A DNA stretch of 64,000 nucleotides from Actinopolymorpha pittospori (GTDB lineage: Bacteria > Actinomycetota > Actinomycetes > Propionibacteriales > Actinopolymorphaceae). The translations under genes were made by a program, and so were the position numbers. The notes beneath the pieces were generated by a model. The model worked only from the letters and a program-made list of their open reading frames with translations. It was not told the DNA's origin and ran no database searches. The DNA lies in the NCBI RefSeq assembly GCF_014873875.1, contig NZ_JADBEM010000001.1, positions 6,882,001 to 6,946,000 of the forward strand, given 5' to 3'. Numbering within the stretch: the stretch's first letter is position 1; each line of letters opens with the position of its first letter. Shown here in pieces: positions 27,309-36,942 of this stretch.

Positions 27309-28064
27309 CTAATCGCACGGCGACAACACCCTTGCCTGATCTACACCGAGCGTGTTTCCGAAGCTCACCACGCTGATCAGCCAGAGCGCGGGCCGATCGC
27401 GGTGGATGCTGTGTGCGCTCTTGACGATGCGGACACGGTTGGGAGGGATCAAAGCGATGACTCGTTCCCGGTCGACCCCTTTCAACGCGGTGTCGGGTTC
27501 GGTCGCGGCGATCAGCTGGACGGGCCCTGGACACTCTGCGACTAGAGCTGGGAGATCCCAACGCTGTGTCGTCAAGAACCAGCTGATCGTTGAAGCGTCG
27601 AAGTCCGCCCGGCTACGAATGGCATCCTCCGCGGCTTCCCGGGACCAAGACGATCGGCTTCTCAGCAGCGCAGCTATCTCCCCAGCAGGGTCACTCCGCG
27701 CCCGTTGTGCAGCGACACTCACTTCGACGGCTACCTGAGCAGGGTCCATCGAGGCCAAGCCGGGTGGATCCTCCAGGACAACGGCACTAACCAGGTCTGG
27801 GCGCAAGCGCGCGAGGCGCAGTCCAACGATTGCTCCTAGCGAATGCCCGACGACCAGATGAGCAGCCCGATCGTCAAGTCGAGCCGCGACGTCCAGAGCC
27901 ATGCCATCAACGGAGTCCGCAGAACCGGCTGCGGGACGACGGCTACCGTGCCCGGGAAGATCCAGGTTCACGACGCGCCATCCGAGGTCTTCCAGGTCGC
28001 GCTGGTTGCGCTGGAAATTGACAGCAGACGCCATCACACCGTGCAAGAGCAGGATCGTGTTCAT
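27309..28064 (-). CDS. alpha/beta hydrolase
   Basis: A 251-residue protein from ATG 28064. MNTILLLHGVMASAVNF gives the oxyanion HG motif. LVVGHSLGAIVGLRLA near residue 75 is the nucleophile elbow GHSLG with Ser. AATEPDTALKG places a probable acid, and KSAHSIHRDRP near residue 220 supplies the catalytic His. Length and motifs are normal for a small cytosolic esterase/lipase-type hydrolase; the substrate is unknown. It sits intact among relics, so it may be under selection or recently acquired. Confidence 0.85.
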   Translation of the reverse strand: MNTILLLHGVMASAVNFQRNQRDLEDLGWRVVNLDLPGHGSRRPAAGSADSVDGMALDVAARLDDRAAHLVVGHSLGAIVGLRLARLRPDLVSAVVLEDPPGLASMDPAQVAVEVSVAAQRARSDPAGEIAALLRSRSSWSREAAEDAIRSRADFDASTISWFLTTQRWDLPALVAECPGPVQLIAATEPDTALKGVDRERVIALIPPNRVRIVKSAHSIHRDRPALWLISVVSFGNTLGVDQARVLSPCD

Positions 28065-28080
28065 GGCTCGGCACGCTAGA

Positions 28081-28420
28081 TCGCGCTTCACCTGGTTCGA
28101 AAGGCTCGCGGACTTGTCGATCACGAGTCCCTGGTGGACGAGACAGACCTGTCCGGTGACGACGCACACCAGATCCTGCCGCCGATGTTGCAGGGGCCGA
28201 ACCGAGTTCTCCGCGGCGAGGGCGTCGACGGCGCGGGCACGGTCCTGGCGGCCAGTCCCGAAGACGCCCGGGAAGGACATCCGGGACCGGCTGTACCGGT
28301 CCCGGATCTCGTCTCCGCGACTGGCGGGCACCCGGGGCCGGCGCAGCTCACCATCAACCGGGCGCTCCAAGCCGACCGGCTACACCAGGTCCACCGCGCG
28401 GCTCGGTGTACGGATCAAGC
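28081..28420 (+). pseudogene. chimeric relic of the unknown family and DNA ligase
   Basis: DDAHQILPPMLQGPNRVLRG and VLAASPEDARE repeat the middle of the 57726 protein. After about 28320 the sequence switches to GGHPGPAQLTINRALQADRL, a damaged version of the ligase stretch GGHPWPAQLTVNWRSKPTGY. Two unrelated genes are thus fused by deletion. It is the third broken copy of this gene pair within 4 kb. Confidence 0.65.
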
Positions 28421-28568
28421 CGGTTCAGGGTATGTGTCACCTAGTCCCGCTGACCGCGAGCCGGGACGGTGACCTGAAGGGTCCGGGCGGCGCTGTTGCG
28501 CGAGCTCGTCGCCAAGGGCACGGCACCTGCACGACGTCGACAACACAACCATCCGGAGGTGAGGCGCA

Positions 28569-28844
28569 ATGAATCAACCGCTGATGCTGCCCGAGGTCAC
28601 CGGGAGGACAGCACTGATCGTCCGGGTCAGCCGCGTCGACACCGACCTCCTGGGTGCGCCCGGCCGGTGGTGGCAAGCCGAATGGGAGTTCGACGACGGC
28701 TCCAGCAGCGCGGCCCAGGGAGAAGACCTTTCCTACGTCGTGCGCTGCGTAGCAGCGATACCGGCCCCGGAGATGCTGTTCCAGGATCCCGAGACGGGCG
28801 AATGGTCGCCGTGCTCTCCCCCTGAGGTGTCGGGCCAGCTGTAA
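28569..28844 (+). CDS. small hypothetical protein
   Basis: A 91-residue acidic protein with a strong ribosome site (GGAGGTGAG, 6 bases from the ATG). It contains WWQAEWEFDDGSSSAAQGED and ends PETGEWSPCSPPEVSGQL. No family was recognised. The intact start, good ribosome site and following hairpin argue that it is real. Confidence 0.6.
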   Translation: MNQPLMLPEVTGRTALIVRVSRVDTDLLGAPGRWWQAEWEFDDGSSSAAQGEDLSYVVRCVAAIPAPEMLFQDPETGEWSPCSPPEVSGQL

Positions 28845-28863
28845 GACCTGAACTCAGCAAGCC

Positions 28864-28907
28864 GAAGGCCTCCAGTCCGGCAGCGTCGCCGAAGGCTGGA
28901 GGCCTTC
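28864..28907 (+). terminator. hairpin after the small gene
   Basis: GAAGGCCTCCAG (28864-28875) pairs perfectly with CTGGAGGCCTTC (28896-28907) around a 20-base loop. It starts 20 bases after the stop at 28844 and is followed by the weakly T-rich ATCGTTTCG. It probably acts as a factor-independent or bidirectional terminator between this gene and the convergent DUF3560 relic. Confidence 0.65.
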
Positions 28908-28963
28908 ATCGTTTCGCGCTGGTCAGCGGGCCAATCCCGCCCGCCGGAGCTGAGCTCGGTGGG

Positions 28964-29760
28964 TTAGTCGTCCTCCTCGACGGTCGCGCCGCGGTGGTCC
29001 TGCACCTCATGCCGCGGTGCCTTCTCCGTCCAGGAGTAGTCGGTCTCCACCGACACGGTCTTGACGTTGGCCCGCACCACCTTGCGCCAGTGCCCGCGGA
29101 TCTTCACCAGATCGCCCGACGTGACGCTCTCCCGGCCGTAGTTGGTCGCCACACCGTCACCGATCTGCTCGGCCCGAACCAACCGCCAGTGCTCCAGGTC
29201 GGCCCGAGCGATCGCCAGACGGTCCAGAAGCCCCCTGCGGTAGCTGCTCTGCGGGTCGCCCTGCGCCTGCTGGAAACGCTCGAGCTCACGCTCGCCCCGC
29301 CGAATCTCAGCCCCGAGCCGCCCGGATCCGATTAGCCACCGTCACTGAGTTGTGCCGGGACCCAGGCGCCGCGGCCGCCGTCCTAGCCGCCGCCCACACC
29401 CGATCCGCGCGCTCCTGATGCTCGATGCTGGCGCCGATATGAGAACGGATCCGCTCCGCGTCCCGCTCTGCCCGCCGCTGCGAGTCATGACCGACCAGGA
29501 TCGGCTGACCGAAAGGGATGTGGTCGGCAATCCGACGGTAAGCAGCATGCCGCGCATCCGCCCGGGCCTGCTCCCTCTCCGCACCGCTCGGCCCGGTCCT
29601 CGACCCTCTGCGCCCGCCGCGCCTCGACCTCCTCACGGTCCCCGACGGTCGTGTCGATCGACACCTCGACCGTAAACCCTGCCTCGCGCAAGGCCTGCGC
29701 CGTACCTTCCCCGCCGAGCCACCAGCTCAGCGTGTCGGGCCGGAAACACCGTTAGATGCA
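28964..29760 (-). pseudogene. DUF3560 domain protein, frameshifted
   Basis: Read on the minus strand in order: ALREAGFTVEVSIDTTVGDR and EEVEARRAQRVEDRAER, then (new frame) YRRIADHIPFGQPILVGHDS with SIEHQERADRVWAAA, the core DUF3560 block. A last frame follows with EIRRGERELERFQQAQ, DLVKIRGHWRKVVRANVKTV and an acidic end. A likely extra base near 29325 turns RIRRLGAEIRRGE into a stop. DUF3560 proteins are hallmarks of actinobacterial plasmids and integrative elements. Their role is unknown. Confidence 0.72.
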
Positions 29761-29907
29761 CAGTCCCTAGTTGCCGCCACGCAGGCCATTGCTCCCGTGA
29801 CGAAGCGCTGACCGCGCCAGGTGGGATGGTCAAATGGTTTGAGCCGGTCCCCGATGCCTGGCTACGGTGCTGCAGACCTGGCGGACGGTAGCGATACGGA
29901 GGCGGCA

Positions 29908-31677
29908 GTGCGCCACTATCGCTTGTTCATGGAAGCTTTGTGGCGGGCGGATCGCCGCCGGTTCATGGTCGTCGCGGTCGGCGTGCTCGCCACTGGCCTG
30001 CTCCCGGCCGTTTTGATGGTGGCCAGTGGGCGGGTGATCGAGGCGATCACCGGTGTCGTGACCGGCGATCAGGACTCGGCTCGGCGCGGCTTGATGGCCG
30101 TAGCGTGGTTCGTGGTCTTCTCGTTGCTGATGGCCGGCGCGCGTTGGATGACCGCGACGGCTCAGGCGGGCCTGTCACAGCGGCTCCTTGCCTGGGTCGA
30201 GGACCGGCTGGCCACCGCCGTGCTCGGTCCGGCGACCGTCGCCCACTTGGAGGATCCGGCCGTGATGGCCGAGATTGACGCCGCGTCCGAAGCCTCACGG
30301 GAGAACGTCTACTACTGGGCCCTGAGGGGCTTCGTGCAGTCCTCGACCGTCCGGCTGACCGGGGTCGTGAGCGCTGTGGTGCTTCTGGCCTTGTCCTGGT
30401 GGGCACCTCTGCTGCTTGTGGCGGGTTACGCGGGACTGCTGGTCGCGTACGTCCGGTGGGAGCAGGTCAGCGCCGACGACCTGAGCGAGACGATCGCGAC
30501 GAGCCGACGCCGGTCGGAGTACTACCGCGAGCTGCTGGCCGAACCGGCAGCGGCCAAGGAGGTCCGGATCTTCGGCCTGGCAGGCTGGCTCGACTTCCGG
30601 TTCGGTTCGGTCTGGCTGGCGGCGATGGAGGCCGTCTGGCGCCGACGGGGCCGCGTCCAGCGGTTGCTGACACTCGGCACGCTCGGGTTGGTCGCCGTCC
30701 ATGTCGTCGTGGTCGGAGGGCTCGCGCATGCGGCGCTGGCCGGCACAATCTCGGTGGCGGCGGTCGCTGTTTTCGTACAGGCCATCGCCGGAATGGACGG
30801 GTTGATCAGCGCGCAGTACGACAGCCTCGGCGTGGCCAAGGCCGGCACCGCGCTCGCGCGGTTGCGAACCCTGTCTACCCGGTTGGAACAATCATCCGCC
30901 GCTCCGGTCGAGGACGCCGACCCTGGGCCGTGCGCAGTCGAGCTGCGTGACGTCACGTTCCACTATCCAGGCAGCAAGCGGGCCATCCTCGACCATCTGG
31001 ATCTGAGGGTTGAGCCGGGCTCATCGCTGGCCATTGTCGGCGTCAACGGTGCCGGGAAGTCGACGTTGACGAAGCTGCTGGCCGGCCTGTACCGGCCCGA
31101 CTCCGGCGCGGTCCTGGTAGACGGCAAACCCGCCGATCCGGCCGGCGGGCGGGTTGCTGCAGTCTTCCAGTCGTTCGGCCGATATGAGCTCTCCCTGCGC
31201 GACAACGTGACGCTCGGCGCTCCGGGCATCGACGACAGGGAGGTGGAGAAGGCGCTTGGGCTGGCCGGTGCCGCACGACTCGGCGCCACCCTGGACACGC
31301 CACTGGCGGCGGCGTACGACGGCGGCACTGACCTGTCCGGTGGTCAGTGGCAGCGGGTCGCGCTGGCTAGAGCACTGGTCGCCGTCGAGCGAGGTGCCGG
31401 GCTGCTGATCCTGGACGAACCGACCGCGAGCCTCGACGTACGCGCGGAGATCGAACTGTTCGAACAGTTCCTCGAGGTGACCCGCGGCGTGACCACGATC
31501 CTGGTGTCCCACCGGTTGTCCAGCGTTCGTCATGCCGACCGGATCGTGCTGCTGGACGGCGCGCACGTCGTCGAGGACGGTACGCACGAGGAGCTGATGA
31601 CGGCTGGCGGTGGCTACGCCACGATGTTCACCCTGCAGGCCAGCCGGTTCGCCGTGGGGGTGGCCGATGCTGGGTGA
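29908..31677 (+). CDS. ABC exporter half-transporter (second system)
   Basis: About 589 residues from GTG 29908, chosen because GGAGG lies 5 bases upstream; the frame extends to 29821. Hydrophobic segments (FMVVAVGVLATGLLPAVLMV, LLALSWWAPLLLVAGYAGLL and others) precede an ATPase domain. That domain has Walker A GVNGAGKST, signature LSGGQ, Walker B GLLILDEPTASLDV and the His switch LVSHRLSSVRHAD, all intact. It overlaps the next exporter gene by 11 bases. It resembles the exporter at 16426, including KEVRIFGLAGWL versus KELRIFGLAGWV. Its partner is broken, so the exporter may no longer assemble. Confidence 0.87.
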   Translation: MRHYRLFMEALWRADRRRFMVVAVGVLATGLLPAVLMVASGRVIEAITGVVTGDQDSARRGLMAVAWFVVFSLLMAGARWMTATAQAGLSQRLLAWVEDRLATAVLGPATVAHLEDPAVMAEIDAASEASRENVYYWALRGFVQSSTVRLTGVVSAVVLLALSWWAPLLLVAGYAGLLVAYVRWEQVSADDLSETIATSRRRSEYYRELLAEPAAAKEVRIFGLAGWLDFRFGSVWLAAMEAVWRRRGRVQRLLTLGTLGLVAVHVVVVGGLAHAALAGTISVAAVAVFVQAIAGMDGLISAQYDSLGVAKAGTALARLRTLSTRLEQSSAAPVEDADPGPCAVELRDVTFHYPGSKRAILDHLDLRVEPGSSLAIVGVNGAGKSTLTKLLAGLYRPDSGAVLVDGKPADPAGGRVAAVFQSFGRYELSLRDNVTLGAPGIDDREVEKALGLAGAARLGATLDTPLAAAYDGGTDLSGGQWQRVALARALVAVERGAGLLILDEPTASLDVRAEIELFEQFLEVTRGVTTILVSHRLSSVRHADRIVLLDGAHVVEDGTHEELMTAGGGYATMFTLQASRFAVGVADAG

Positions 31678-32201
31678 CATCCGGCACGCGATCGCGCTGC
31701 TGCTCGGGACCAGCTTCCGGGAGGCGCCCGGCCGGGCGACGTTGGCCTGCCTGGCGACCGTGGCCAGCAGCCTGACAGCGCTGAACGCCTTGTGGGCGGG
31801 CCTGCTGGTCGACGCGGCGATCCGCCGCGACAGCACCCAGGCCGTGGTCGCGGTGGTCAGCATCGTGGCGACGCTCGCGGTCGGCTGGTCGCTTGGCATG
31901 GCAGGGGCCGAGGCACGCGTGACGCTGGCCGAGCGGATCGGGTTCGTCCTGGACCGCCGGATCGCGCGCATCACGGCCCAGATCCCGTCGATCGAGCACT
32001 TCGAACGGGCTGATGTCGCCGACCAGGTGCAGATCCTGCGGCAGAACCGCGGCCGGCTTGGCGGTGGCTTGTCAAGCCTGCTCTACAACGTGGACAGCAT
32101 CACCGCGGCCGTGATCACGCTCACGATGGCCGGGCTGGTCGATCCTCGGCTCCTGCTGCTGACCCTGACGGCCGTACCGTCACTGGTCGGCTCACGGATC
32201 C
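31667..32201 (+). pseudogene. ABC exporter partner, 5' part split by IS3
   Basis: From ATG 31667, overlapping the upstream exporter, 178 codons encode the first membrane half: LGDIRHAIALLLGTSFREAP, TLAVGWSLGMAGAEARVTLA, TAAVITLTMAGLVDPRLLLL. The frame is cut at 32201 inside VGSRI by the IS3-family element. Removing the element and one copy of TCC restores VGSRIRYRTTHTAEELSAVD in frame with 33584-34842. Confidence 0.9.
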
Positions 32202-32231
32202 TGAAGCGCCCCGGGTTTCGTGGAGACTCGG

Positions 32232-33206
32232 TTACTTGGATCCGACCGCTGCGGGGACGGGTGTTTCAGGGTAGTGCTCGGTCGTGAGGCTGGCCCAGTG
32301 GTTGGCCTCGAACTCTGCCGGCGGGATCAGTCCGATCTCGCCGTGGAGGCGTCGGTGGTTGAACCAGTCGATGTACTCGGCGACGGCGATCTCGACGTCA
32401 CCGACGGACTTCCAGCCCCCGCTGGGGCGCATGGCCGGGTTGCGGATGCACTCGGCCTTGAACAGCGAGTTGAACGCCTCAGCCATCGCGTTGTCATACG
32501 AATCGCCCTTGGAACCAACCGAGGCGACGGCCTCGGCCTCGGCCAGCCGCTGGGTGTAGCGGATGGCTCGATATTGAACTCCGCGGTCTGAATGGTGGGT
32601 GAGCCCGGTGACGTCCTGCCCGGCTCGCTGCCGGGCCCACAGACCCATGTCGAGCCCATCCAGGGCCAGGTCGGTGCGCAGTGAGGTAGACACCTGCCAC
32701 CCCAGGACCATGCGGGAGAACACGTCGAGCACGAACGCGGCGTAGACCCAGCCCGAGTGGGTGCGGACATAGGTCAGGTCCGCCACCCAGAGCTGGTTGG
32801 GAGCCTGGGCGAGGAACTGACGCTTGACCAGATCCTCGGGACGCTTGGTCTCGGCGCCCTCGCTCAGCGTGGTCTTGCGGGTCTTGTCCCGCCTGATCCC
32901 GGCCAGCCCCTCGGCTTTCATCAGGCGTTCGACGGTGCACCGGGCGACCAGGGTGCCCTGCCGGTTGACCTCGGCGTGGACCTTGCGGGCGCCGTAGACA
33001 CCGAGGTTGTCGGTGTGGACCTGACGGATCACGGGCACCAGTTCGGCGTCTCGGATCGCTCTGGCCGAGGCCGGTCTGGTCTTGGCTGCGTAGTAGGTGC
33101 TCGGGGCAATCTTGGTCCCGCCAGAGGACAGGACTTCACAGATCGGCTCGACCCCGAACCTGTCGCGGTGGGCGTCGATGTAGTCGACCAGCACCGCTGT
33201 CGGCAC
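32232..33206 (-). CDS. IS3-family transposase OrfB (integrase catalytic domain)
   Basis: A 324-residue frame. AEGLAGIRRDKTRKTT is the HTH-21-like linker. LWVADLTYVRTHSGWVYAAF (Asp), LTHHSDRGVQYRAI (Asp) and DNAMAEAFNSLFKAECI (Glu) form the rve-type DDE core, with the WFNHRRLHGEIG end motif. A GTG lies at 33206, but in this family OrfB is usually made as an OrfA-B fusion by programmed -1 frameshifting near the orfA end. Confidence 0.93.
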   Translation of the reverse strand: MPTAVLVDYIDAHRDRFGVEPICEVLSSGGTKIAPSTYYAAKTRPASARAIRDAELVPVIRQVHTDNLGVYGARKVHAEVNRQGTLVARCTVERLMKAEGLAGIRRDKTRKTTLSEGAETKRPEDLVKRQFLAQAPNQLWVADLTYVRTHSGWVYAAFVLDVFSRMVLGWQVSTSLRTDLALDGLDMGLWARQRAGQDVTGLTHHSDRGVQYRAIRYTQRLAEAEAVASVGSKGDSYDNAMAEAFNSLFKAECIRNPAMRPSGGWKSVGDVEIAVAEYIDWFNHRRLHGEIGLIPPAEFEANHWASLTTEHYPETPVPAAVGSK

Positions 33207-33208
33207 GC

Positions 33209-33529
33209 TTACTTGATCTTGCGGTCGAGCTCCGCGGCCGCGAAAAACGCCGACGCCGTTCGCAGGATCTCATTGGCTCGCTTCAGCTCACGGTTCTCTC
33301 GCTCCAGGTCCGCGATCCGCTTGGACTCGTCGCTGCTCGTGCCGGGCCGGACCCCGCCGTCGATCTCGGCTTGGCGCACCCATCCACGCAACGTCTCCGG
33401 ATGCATCCCCAACTGCTCCGCGATCCGAGCGATCGCACCCGGCCGACTCGCCGGGTCCTTACGCGCCTCCACCGCCATCCGGGTGGCCCGCTCACGCAGC
33501 TCGTCGCCGTACTTCCTCGGTGCCGCCAT
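33209..33529 (-). CDS. IS3-family OrfA (DNA-binding)
   Basis: From ATG 33529 this protein of about 106 residues has the helix-turn-helix KYGDELRERATRMAVEARKD and GAIARIAEQLGMHPETLRGW, then a leucine-zipper-like KRIADLERENRELKRANEIL. It ends 2 bases before the orfB GTG in the adjacent frame. Together with OrfB it makes the active transposase. Confidence 0.9.
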   Translation of the reverse strand: MAAPRKYGDELRERATRMAVEARKDPASRPGAIARIAEQLGMHPETLRGWVRQAEIDGGVRPGTSSDESKRIADLERENRELKRANEILRTASAFFAAAELDRKIK

Positions 33530-33580
33530 GACTCTCATCCTCCATGGATTGAGAGCCTCCACCAGACCCGGGGCGCTTCA

Positions 33581-34842
33581 TCCGGTACCGCACCACGCAC
33601 ACCGCCGAAGAGTTGTCAGCTGTCGACGGTCGACTCGCCCGGCACCTTGCCAGGGCCGCCACCGGATTAGACACCGGCATGGAACTGCGTGTCTTCGGGG
33701 CCCGTGAGTCGGTGCGGCACCGTTTGGCACGGGCGATGACATCATGGCGCCGCCCGATCGCCAACGCGGAATCACGCGCAGCGGGCATCGCCGTGATCGA
33801 GGACGCACTGTTCACGCTCGTGCTCGGCAGCGTGATGGTCTGGCTAGTCTGGTCCGCCATCCGCGGTGAAAGCTCCGCAGCTGCGGTCGTGGTGGGCGTG
33901 GTCGCCGCCCGCCAGATCCAGCACGCGATGGTCGAGACCATCTACGGCATCGGCGGTGAGGGCGGACTGCTCGACACCGCCCGCCTGGTGCGTCGGATCC
34001 GATGGTTGGAACGCCTGGCTGAGGAGATCGGGCGCCAGTACGACGGAACCCTCCCGCCGCCGGAGCAGCTGCGGACCGGCATTGCCCTGGAGTCCGTGTC
34101 GTTCACCTACGCGGGAGCGAAACGGCCCGCCCTCCGCGAGGTCGAGCTGGTCATCCAGCCGGGCGAGGTGGTCGCGATCGTCGGCGAGAACGGTGCCGGC
34201 AAGTCGACCCTCGTCAAACTGCTCACCGGCCTCTGCCGGCCCACCGAGGGCCGGATCACCCTCGACGGCACCGACCTCGCAGAGCTGTCGATCCACGACT
34301 GGCGCCAGCAGTGCACGGCGGCGTTCCAGGACTTCGCGACATTCGAGTTCACCCTGCGGGAGGCTGTCGCCACCGGTGACCTCGACGGCAAGCCCCACGA
34401 CATCGCGGTCACACAGGCCCTGGGCGAGGCCAACGCTGACGATCTGGCGGCCACACTGCCCGCAGGACTCGACAGCCAGCTCGGCGCGCGCTGGGATTCC
34501 GGTGTAGGGCTGTCAGGCGGTCAATGGCAGAAAATCGCACTGGCGCGCGGTCTGGTCCGCCGCCAGCCGTTGCTGACGTCGCTCGACGAGCCGACCGCAG
34601 CGCTGGACGCGGTGACTGAGCACGCGATGTTCGACCGGTTCGCGCAGATGGCAAGGGCATCCTCCGAACGCGGCGCGATCACGCTACTGGTGACGCATCG
34701 CTTCGCCACAACCGCGATGGCGGACCGCATCGTCGTGCTGTCCAACGGCCGACTCTCCGAACAGGGCACACACGAGGACCTGATGGCCACCGGGGGCCAG
34801 TACGCCGAGCTCTACCGCCTGCAGGCCAAGGGCTACCAGTGA
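33581..34842 (+). pseudogene. ABC exporter partner, 3' part after IS3
   Basis: It continues the gene that starts at 31667. Late membrane segments (DALFTLVLGSVMVWLVWSAI) are followed by a full ATPase domain with Walker A GENGAGKST, signature LSGGQ, Walker B LLTSLDEPTAALDA (Ser at a position usually hydrophobic) and the His switch VTHRFAT. An internal ATG at 33613 could start a product lacking most of the membrane part, but no ribosome site supports that. It is homologous to the exporter at 14621. Confidence 0.88.
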
Positions 34843-35331
34843 TCGTCGAAGCCTCGAGGCATTGCGCGTGAACTCCGACGTCCTGGTCGGCAGCGACTGG
34901 GAAGTCCCTGTGCCCCAGGCGCGGCGCGTCTCCGGTCTCGACCCTTCAGCGAGTGTGGTCCCGCCAGCCGGTCGAGGACGCGTGTGAGTCGATGGCGAGA
35001 GGTTTCTAACGACCTGCGCGTGCGGACCTGCTCGGCTCACCGGAAGCGCAGCCACGCGATCCGCACCTTCCCTCACCTGTGACAATCCGCTGAACTGGCG
35101 CGATGGTGTGCCGTGCCACATGCGTGCACACGCGGCGGTCACGTCTCGGCTATCAGCGGTCATCTCGTCGGCCTCGCCCGCTCGGCTGGGCCACCCTGAG
35201 GGTGAGCGCAGAGCTTCCAATCTGGTCGTTTCCTCAGAGCTGTGGTAGGCGTTGCCCCTCGTTGAGACTGAAGGACGGCCCGGCGGTGGAGGAGAGAAGC
35301 CAATGGCAGCGATGCACCGGGACCGGGATCT
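34843..35331. other. intergenic, no gene seen
   Basis: About 490 bases between the exporter relic and the convergent GNAT gene. Only short overlapping frames without recognisable protein features occur. No repeat or RNA fold stands out. Confidence 0.35.
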
Positions 35332-35745
35332 TCACTCCCCAGGGAAGAGTCGGTAGCCAACCACCTGGCGGTTCGGGAGACGGTCATAGAAGCCCTCACT
35401 CCCCGGACTGGAGAGCAGGTCCATTCGCTGCACTCCGCTGATCTCGAAGACCGCGGCCACGAGCTGCCGTCCTACGCCTAGTCCTCGCAGAGAGGGGGCG
35501 ACCACCACAACCGAGAGGTAGGCATGGTGGCCGTTGGTCAGCGCATGGGCGAAGCCGACAACGCCCAGACTCGGTGCGCCTGTTCTGATGGCAACTAGCG
35601 TGACAGTGCCGGGCGCCGCGGCAAGCCGGCGCAACACAGCAGTGTCAGCGAACGTCGGCCACCCCTCGCCTCGCGCAAGAGCGACAACCGCTGCGACCTC
35701 GCTTCCGTCGTCCACGCGTAGGCCACGGACCTGCACATCGAGCAT
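35332..35745 (-). CDS. GNAT-family acetyltransferase
   Basis: A 137-residue protein. The acetyl-CoA-binding motif is VVVAPSLRGLGVGRQLVAAV near residue 85 (R-G-x-G-x-G/A type), preceded by the beta strand HHAYLSVVVV and followed by EGFYDRLPNRQVVGYRLFPG, the usual FYxxxGF-like end. It acetylates an unknown small molecule or protein. ATG 35745 gives the full GNAT fold. Confidence 0.85.
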   Translation of the reverse strand: MLDVQVRGLRVDDGSEVAAVVALARGEGWPTFADTAVLRRLAAAPGTVTLVAIRTGAPSLGVVGFAHALTNGHHAYLSVVVVAPSLRGLGVGRQLVAAVFEISGVQRMDLLSSPGSEGFYDRLPNRQVVGYRLFPGE

Positions 35746-35979
35746 CCGCCCAGCATGAGGATCCGATACTAGGCCCGCAACCTAGATTCGAGCTCCGCGA
35801 CGTCGAGGAGACCGGCCTTCGTGTCGTAGCCCGACGTACTGTCCTCCGGCCGCCGCGCGATCGATCCGCCAGACCCGCGACACCCCCACCCCCGGCCGCC
35901 ACGCCCGTCACCGTCCCACCCGCCAACACCGGCGTTCGTCGAGGGCGTGAATTCGGCCCCGGCCGACGATTGGTAGGGC

Positions 35980-36576
35980 TCACGGAGTGTCGTCGAAGGC
36001 GTCGGCGGCGGCCTGTACCTGCGAGACATACCCCCGCCACCATTGTTCGTCACCGAGCGCGGCATGGTCGGTGCCGGCACGGCCATCGATGAGCTCCCGC
36101 ACCACGTCCATGTGCCCTGCGTGCCGCAGTGTGTCATCGAGTATGTGGATCAGGACCGTGCCGAGCGTCGTCTCCCGTTGGCCTTCGTTCCACCACGGCA
36201 CCGATCCTGGTGTGTCCCAGTCCAGGCTGGTGACCGTCTCGTCGGCGTGGGCGCATGCCCGACGGTAGAAGCCGATGATGTAGTCGCTCGTCTCGTTGGT
36301 GCGTGCCCACATGTCGCCGTTGTGCGAAAGCGACCCGTCCTCGGCGCACCGCATCCGCTCAAAGGGCTGGCGTCCAAAGACCTGACCCAGGTAGCCGTAC
36401 TCCAACATGCCGAGGTGCTTCACAACGCCAAGAAGGTTAGTTCCGGTGGGTGTCATGGGTCGCCGTAGCGAGTGCTCGCCGAGGCCGTCCAGCCTGCTCA
36501 GCACACTGCTCCTAGCGCCCTGCAGACACCGATGCAGCTCGTTCTTGATCACTGTAGTGCGCACTGTCGCATCCAT
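35980..36576 (-). CDS. DinB-family (DUF664-type) protein
   Basis: A 198-residue helical protein from ATG 36576 with GGAAAGG 6 bases upstream; a longer frame to 36741 is unlikely. VVKHLGMLEYGYLGQVFGRQ supplies the first metal-ligand His of the four-helix bundle. TLGTVLIHILDDTLRHAGHM gives the two C-terminal His residues (HI...RHAGH) of the DinB pattern. Members include thiol-dependent S-transferases and stress proteins; the specific role is not shown. Confidence 0.85.
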   Translation of the reverse strand: MDATVRTTVIKNELHRCLQGARSSVLSRLDGLGEHSLRRPMTPTGTNLLGVVKHLGMLEYGYLGQVFGRQPFERMRCAEDGSLSHNGDMWARTNETSDYIIGFYRRACAHADETVTSLDWDTPGSVPWWNEGQRETTLGTVLIHILDDTLRHAGHMDVVRELIDGRAGTDHAALGDEQWWRGYVSQVQAAADAFDDTP

Positions 36577-36942
36577 GACCGAACCTTTCCGCCGTCCTGG
36601 TCGCGGGCATACTAGGCCAGAGTGCCGACGGAAACTCGATCTCCTGGACTGGCTCGCGAGCCAGACTCGCCGACGCATCGTCTCCGCGCCCCGGGTGAAC
36701 GCGATCTTCGACACCGTCGCGCGGCGTGCTGCTCCGGCCAACCCTGACCGGGAAGCGGCGATCGCGGAGAACCGCGCTCGCGCACAGCGTTACCTCGCGG
36801 AGGTCGAACGGCTGGACGCTGGAGGCGCGATGGTGCGCGGCAGTGACGCCGACGGCGGCTGCGACAGGATCAGACGGCAGAGCGTCTGCTCTTCAGTAGG
36901 CGGGGAGCGCTCAGCCGCCACCAGGTGCGGACAAACCGCCGA
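36577..36942. other. unassigned stretch before the GMC relic
   Basis: The plus strand reads LDLLDWLASQTRRRIVSAPR and then REAAIAENRARAQRYLAEVE, which looks coding but matches no family I know and has no good start. It is probably the remains of the DNA that replaced the 5' end of the following oxidoreductase. Confidence 0.35.

Larger units (their letters stand above)
32202..33580 (-). mobile_element. IS3-family insertion sequence
   Basis: Imperfect inverted ends start TGAAGCGCCCCGGGT and are bounded at 32202 and 33580. TCC is duplicated (32199-32201 and 33581-33583). Two overlapping-function frames, orfA and orfB, are inside. The element splits an ABC exporter gene, and rejoining the flanks restores the frame exactly, so the insertion is recent. 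Confidence 0.93.

Noticed and set aside
27240..27310. GTGGGCAA repeats considered as a phage attachment site or tRNA end.
   Set aside because: No tRNA structure, no integrase gene nearby and no second copy seen in the window.
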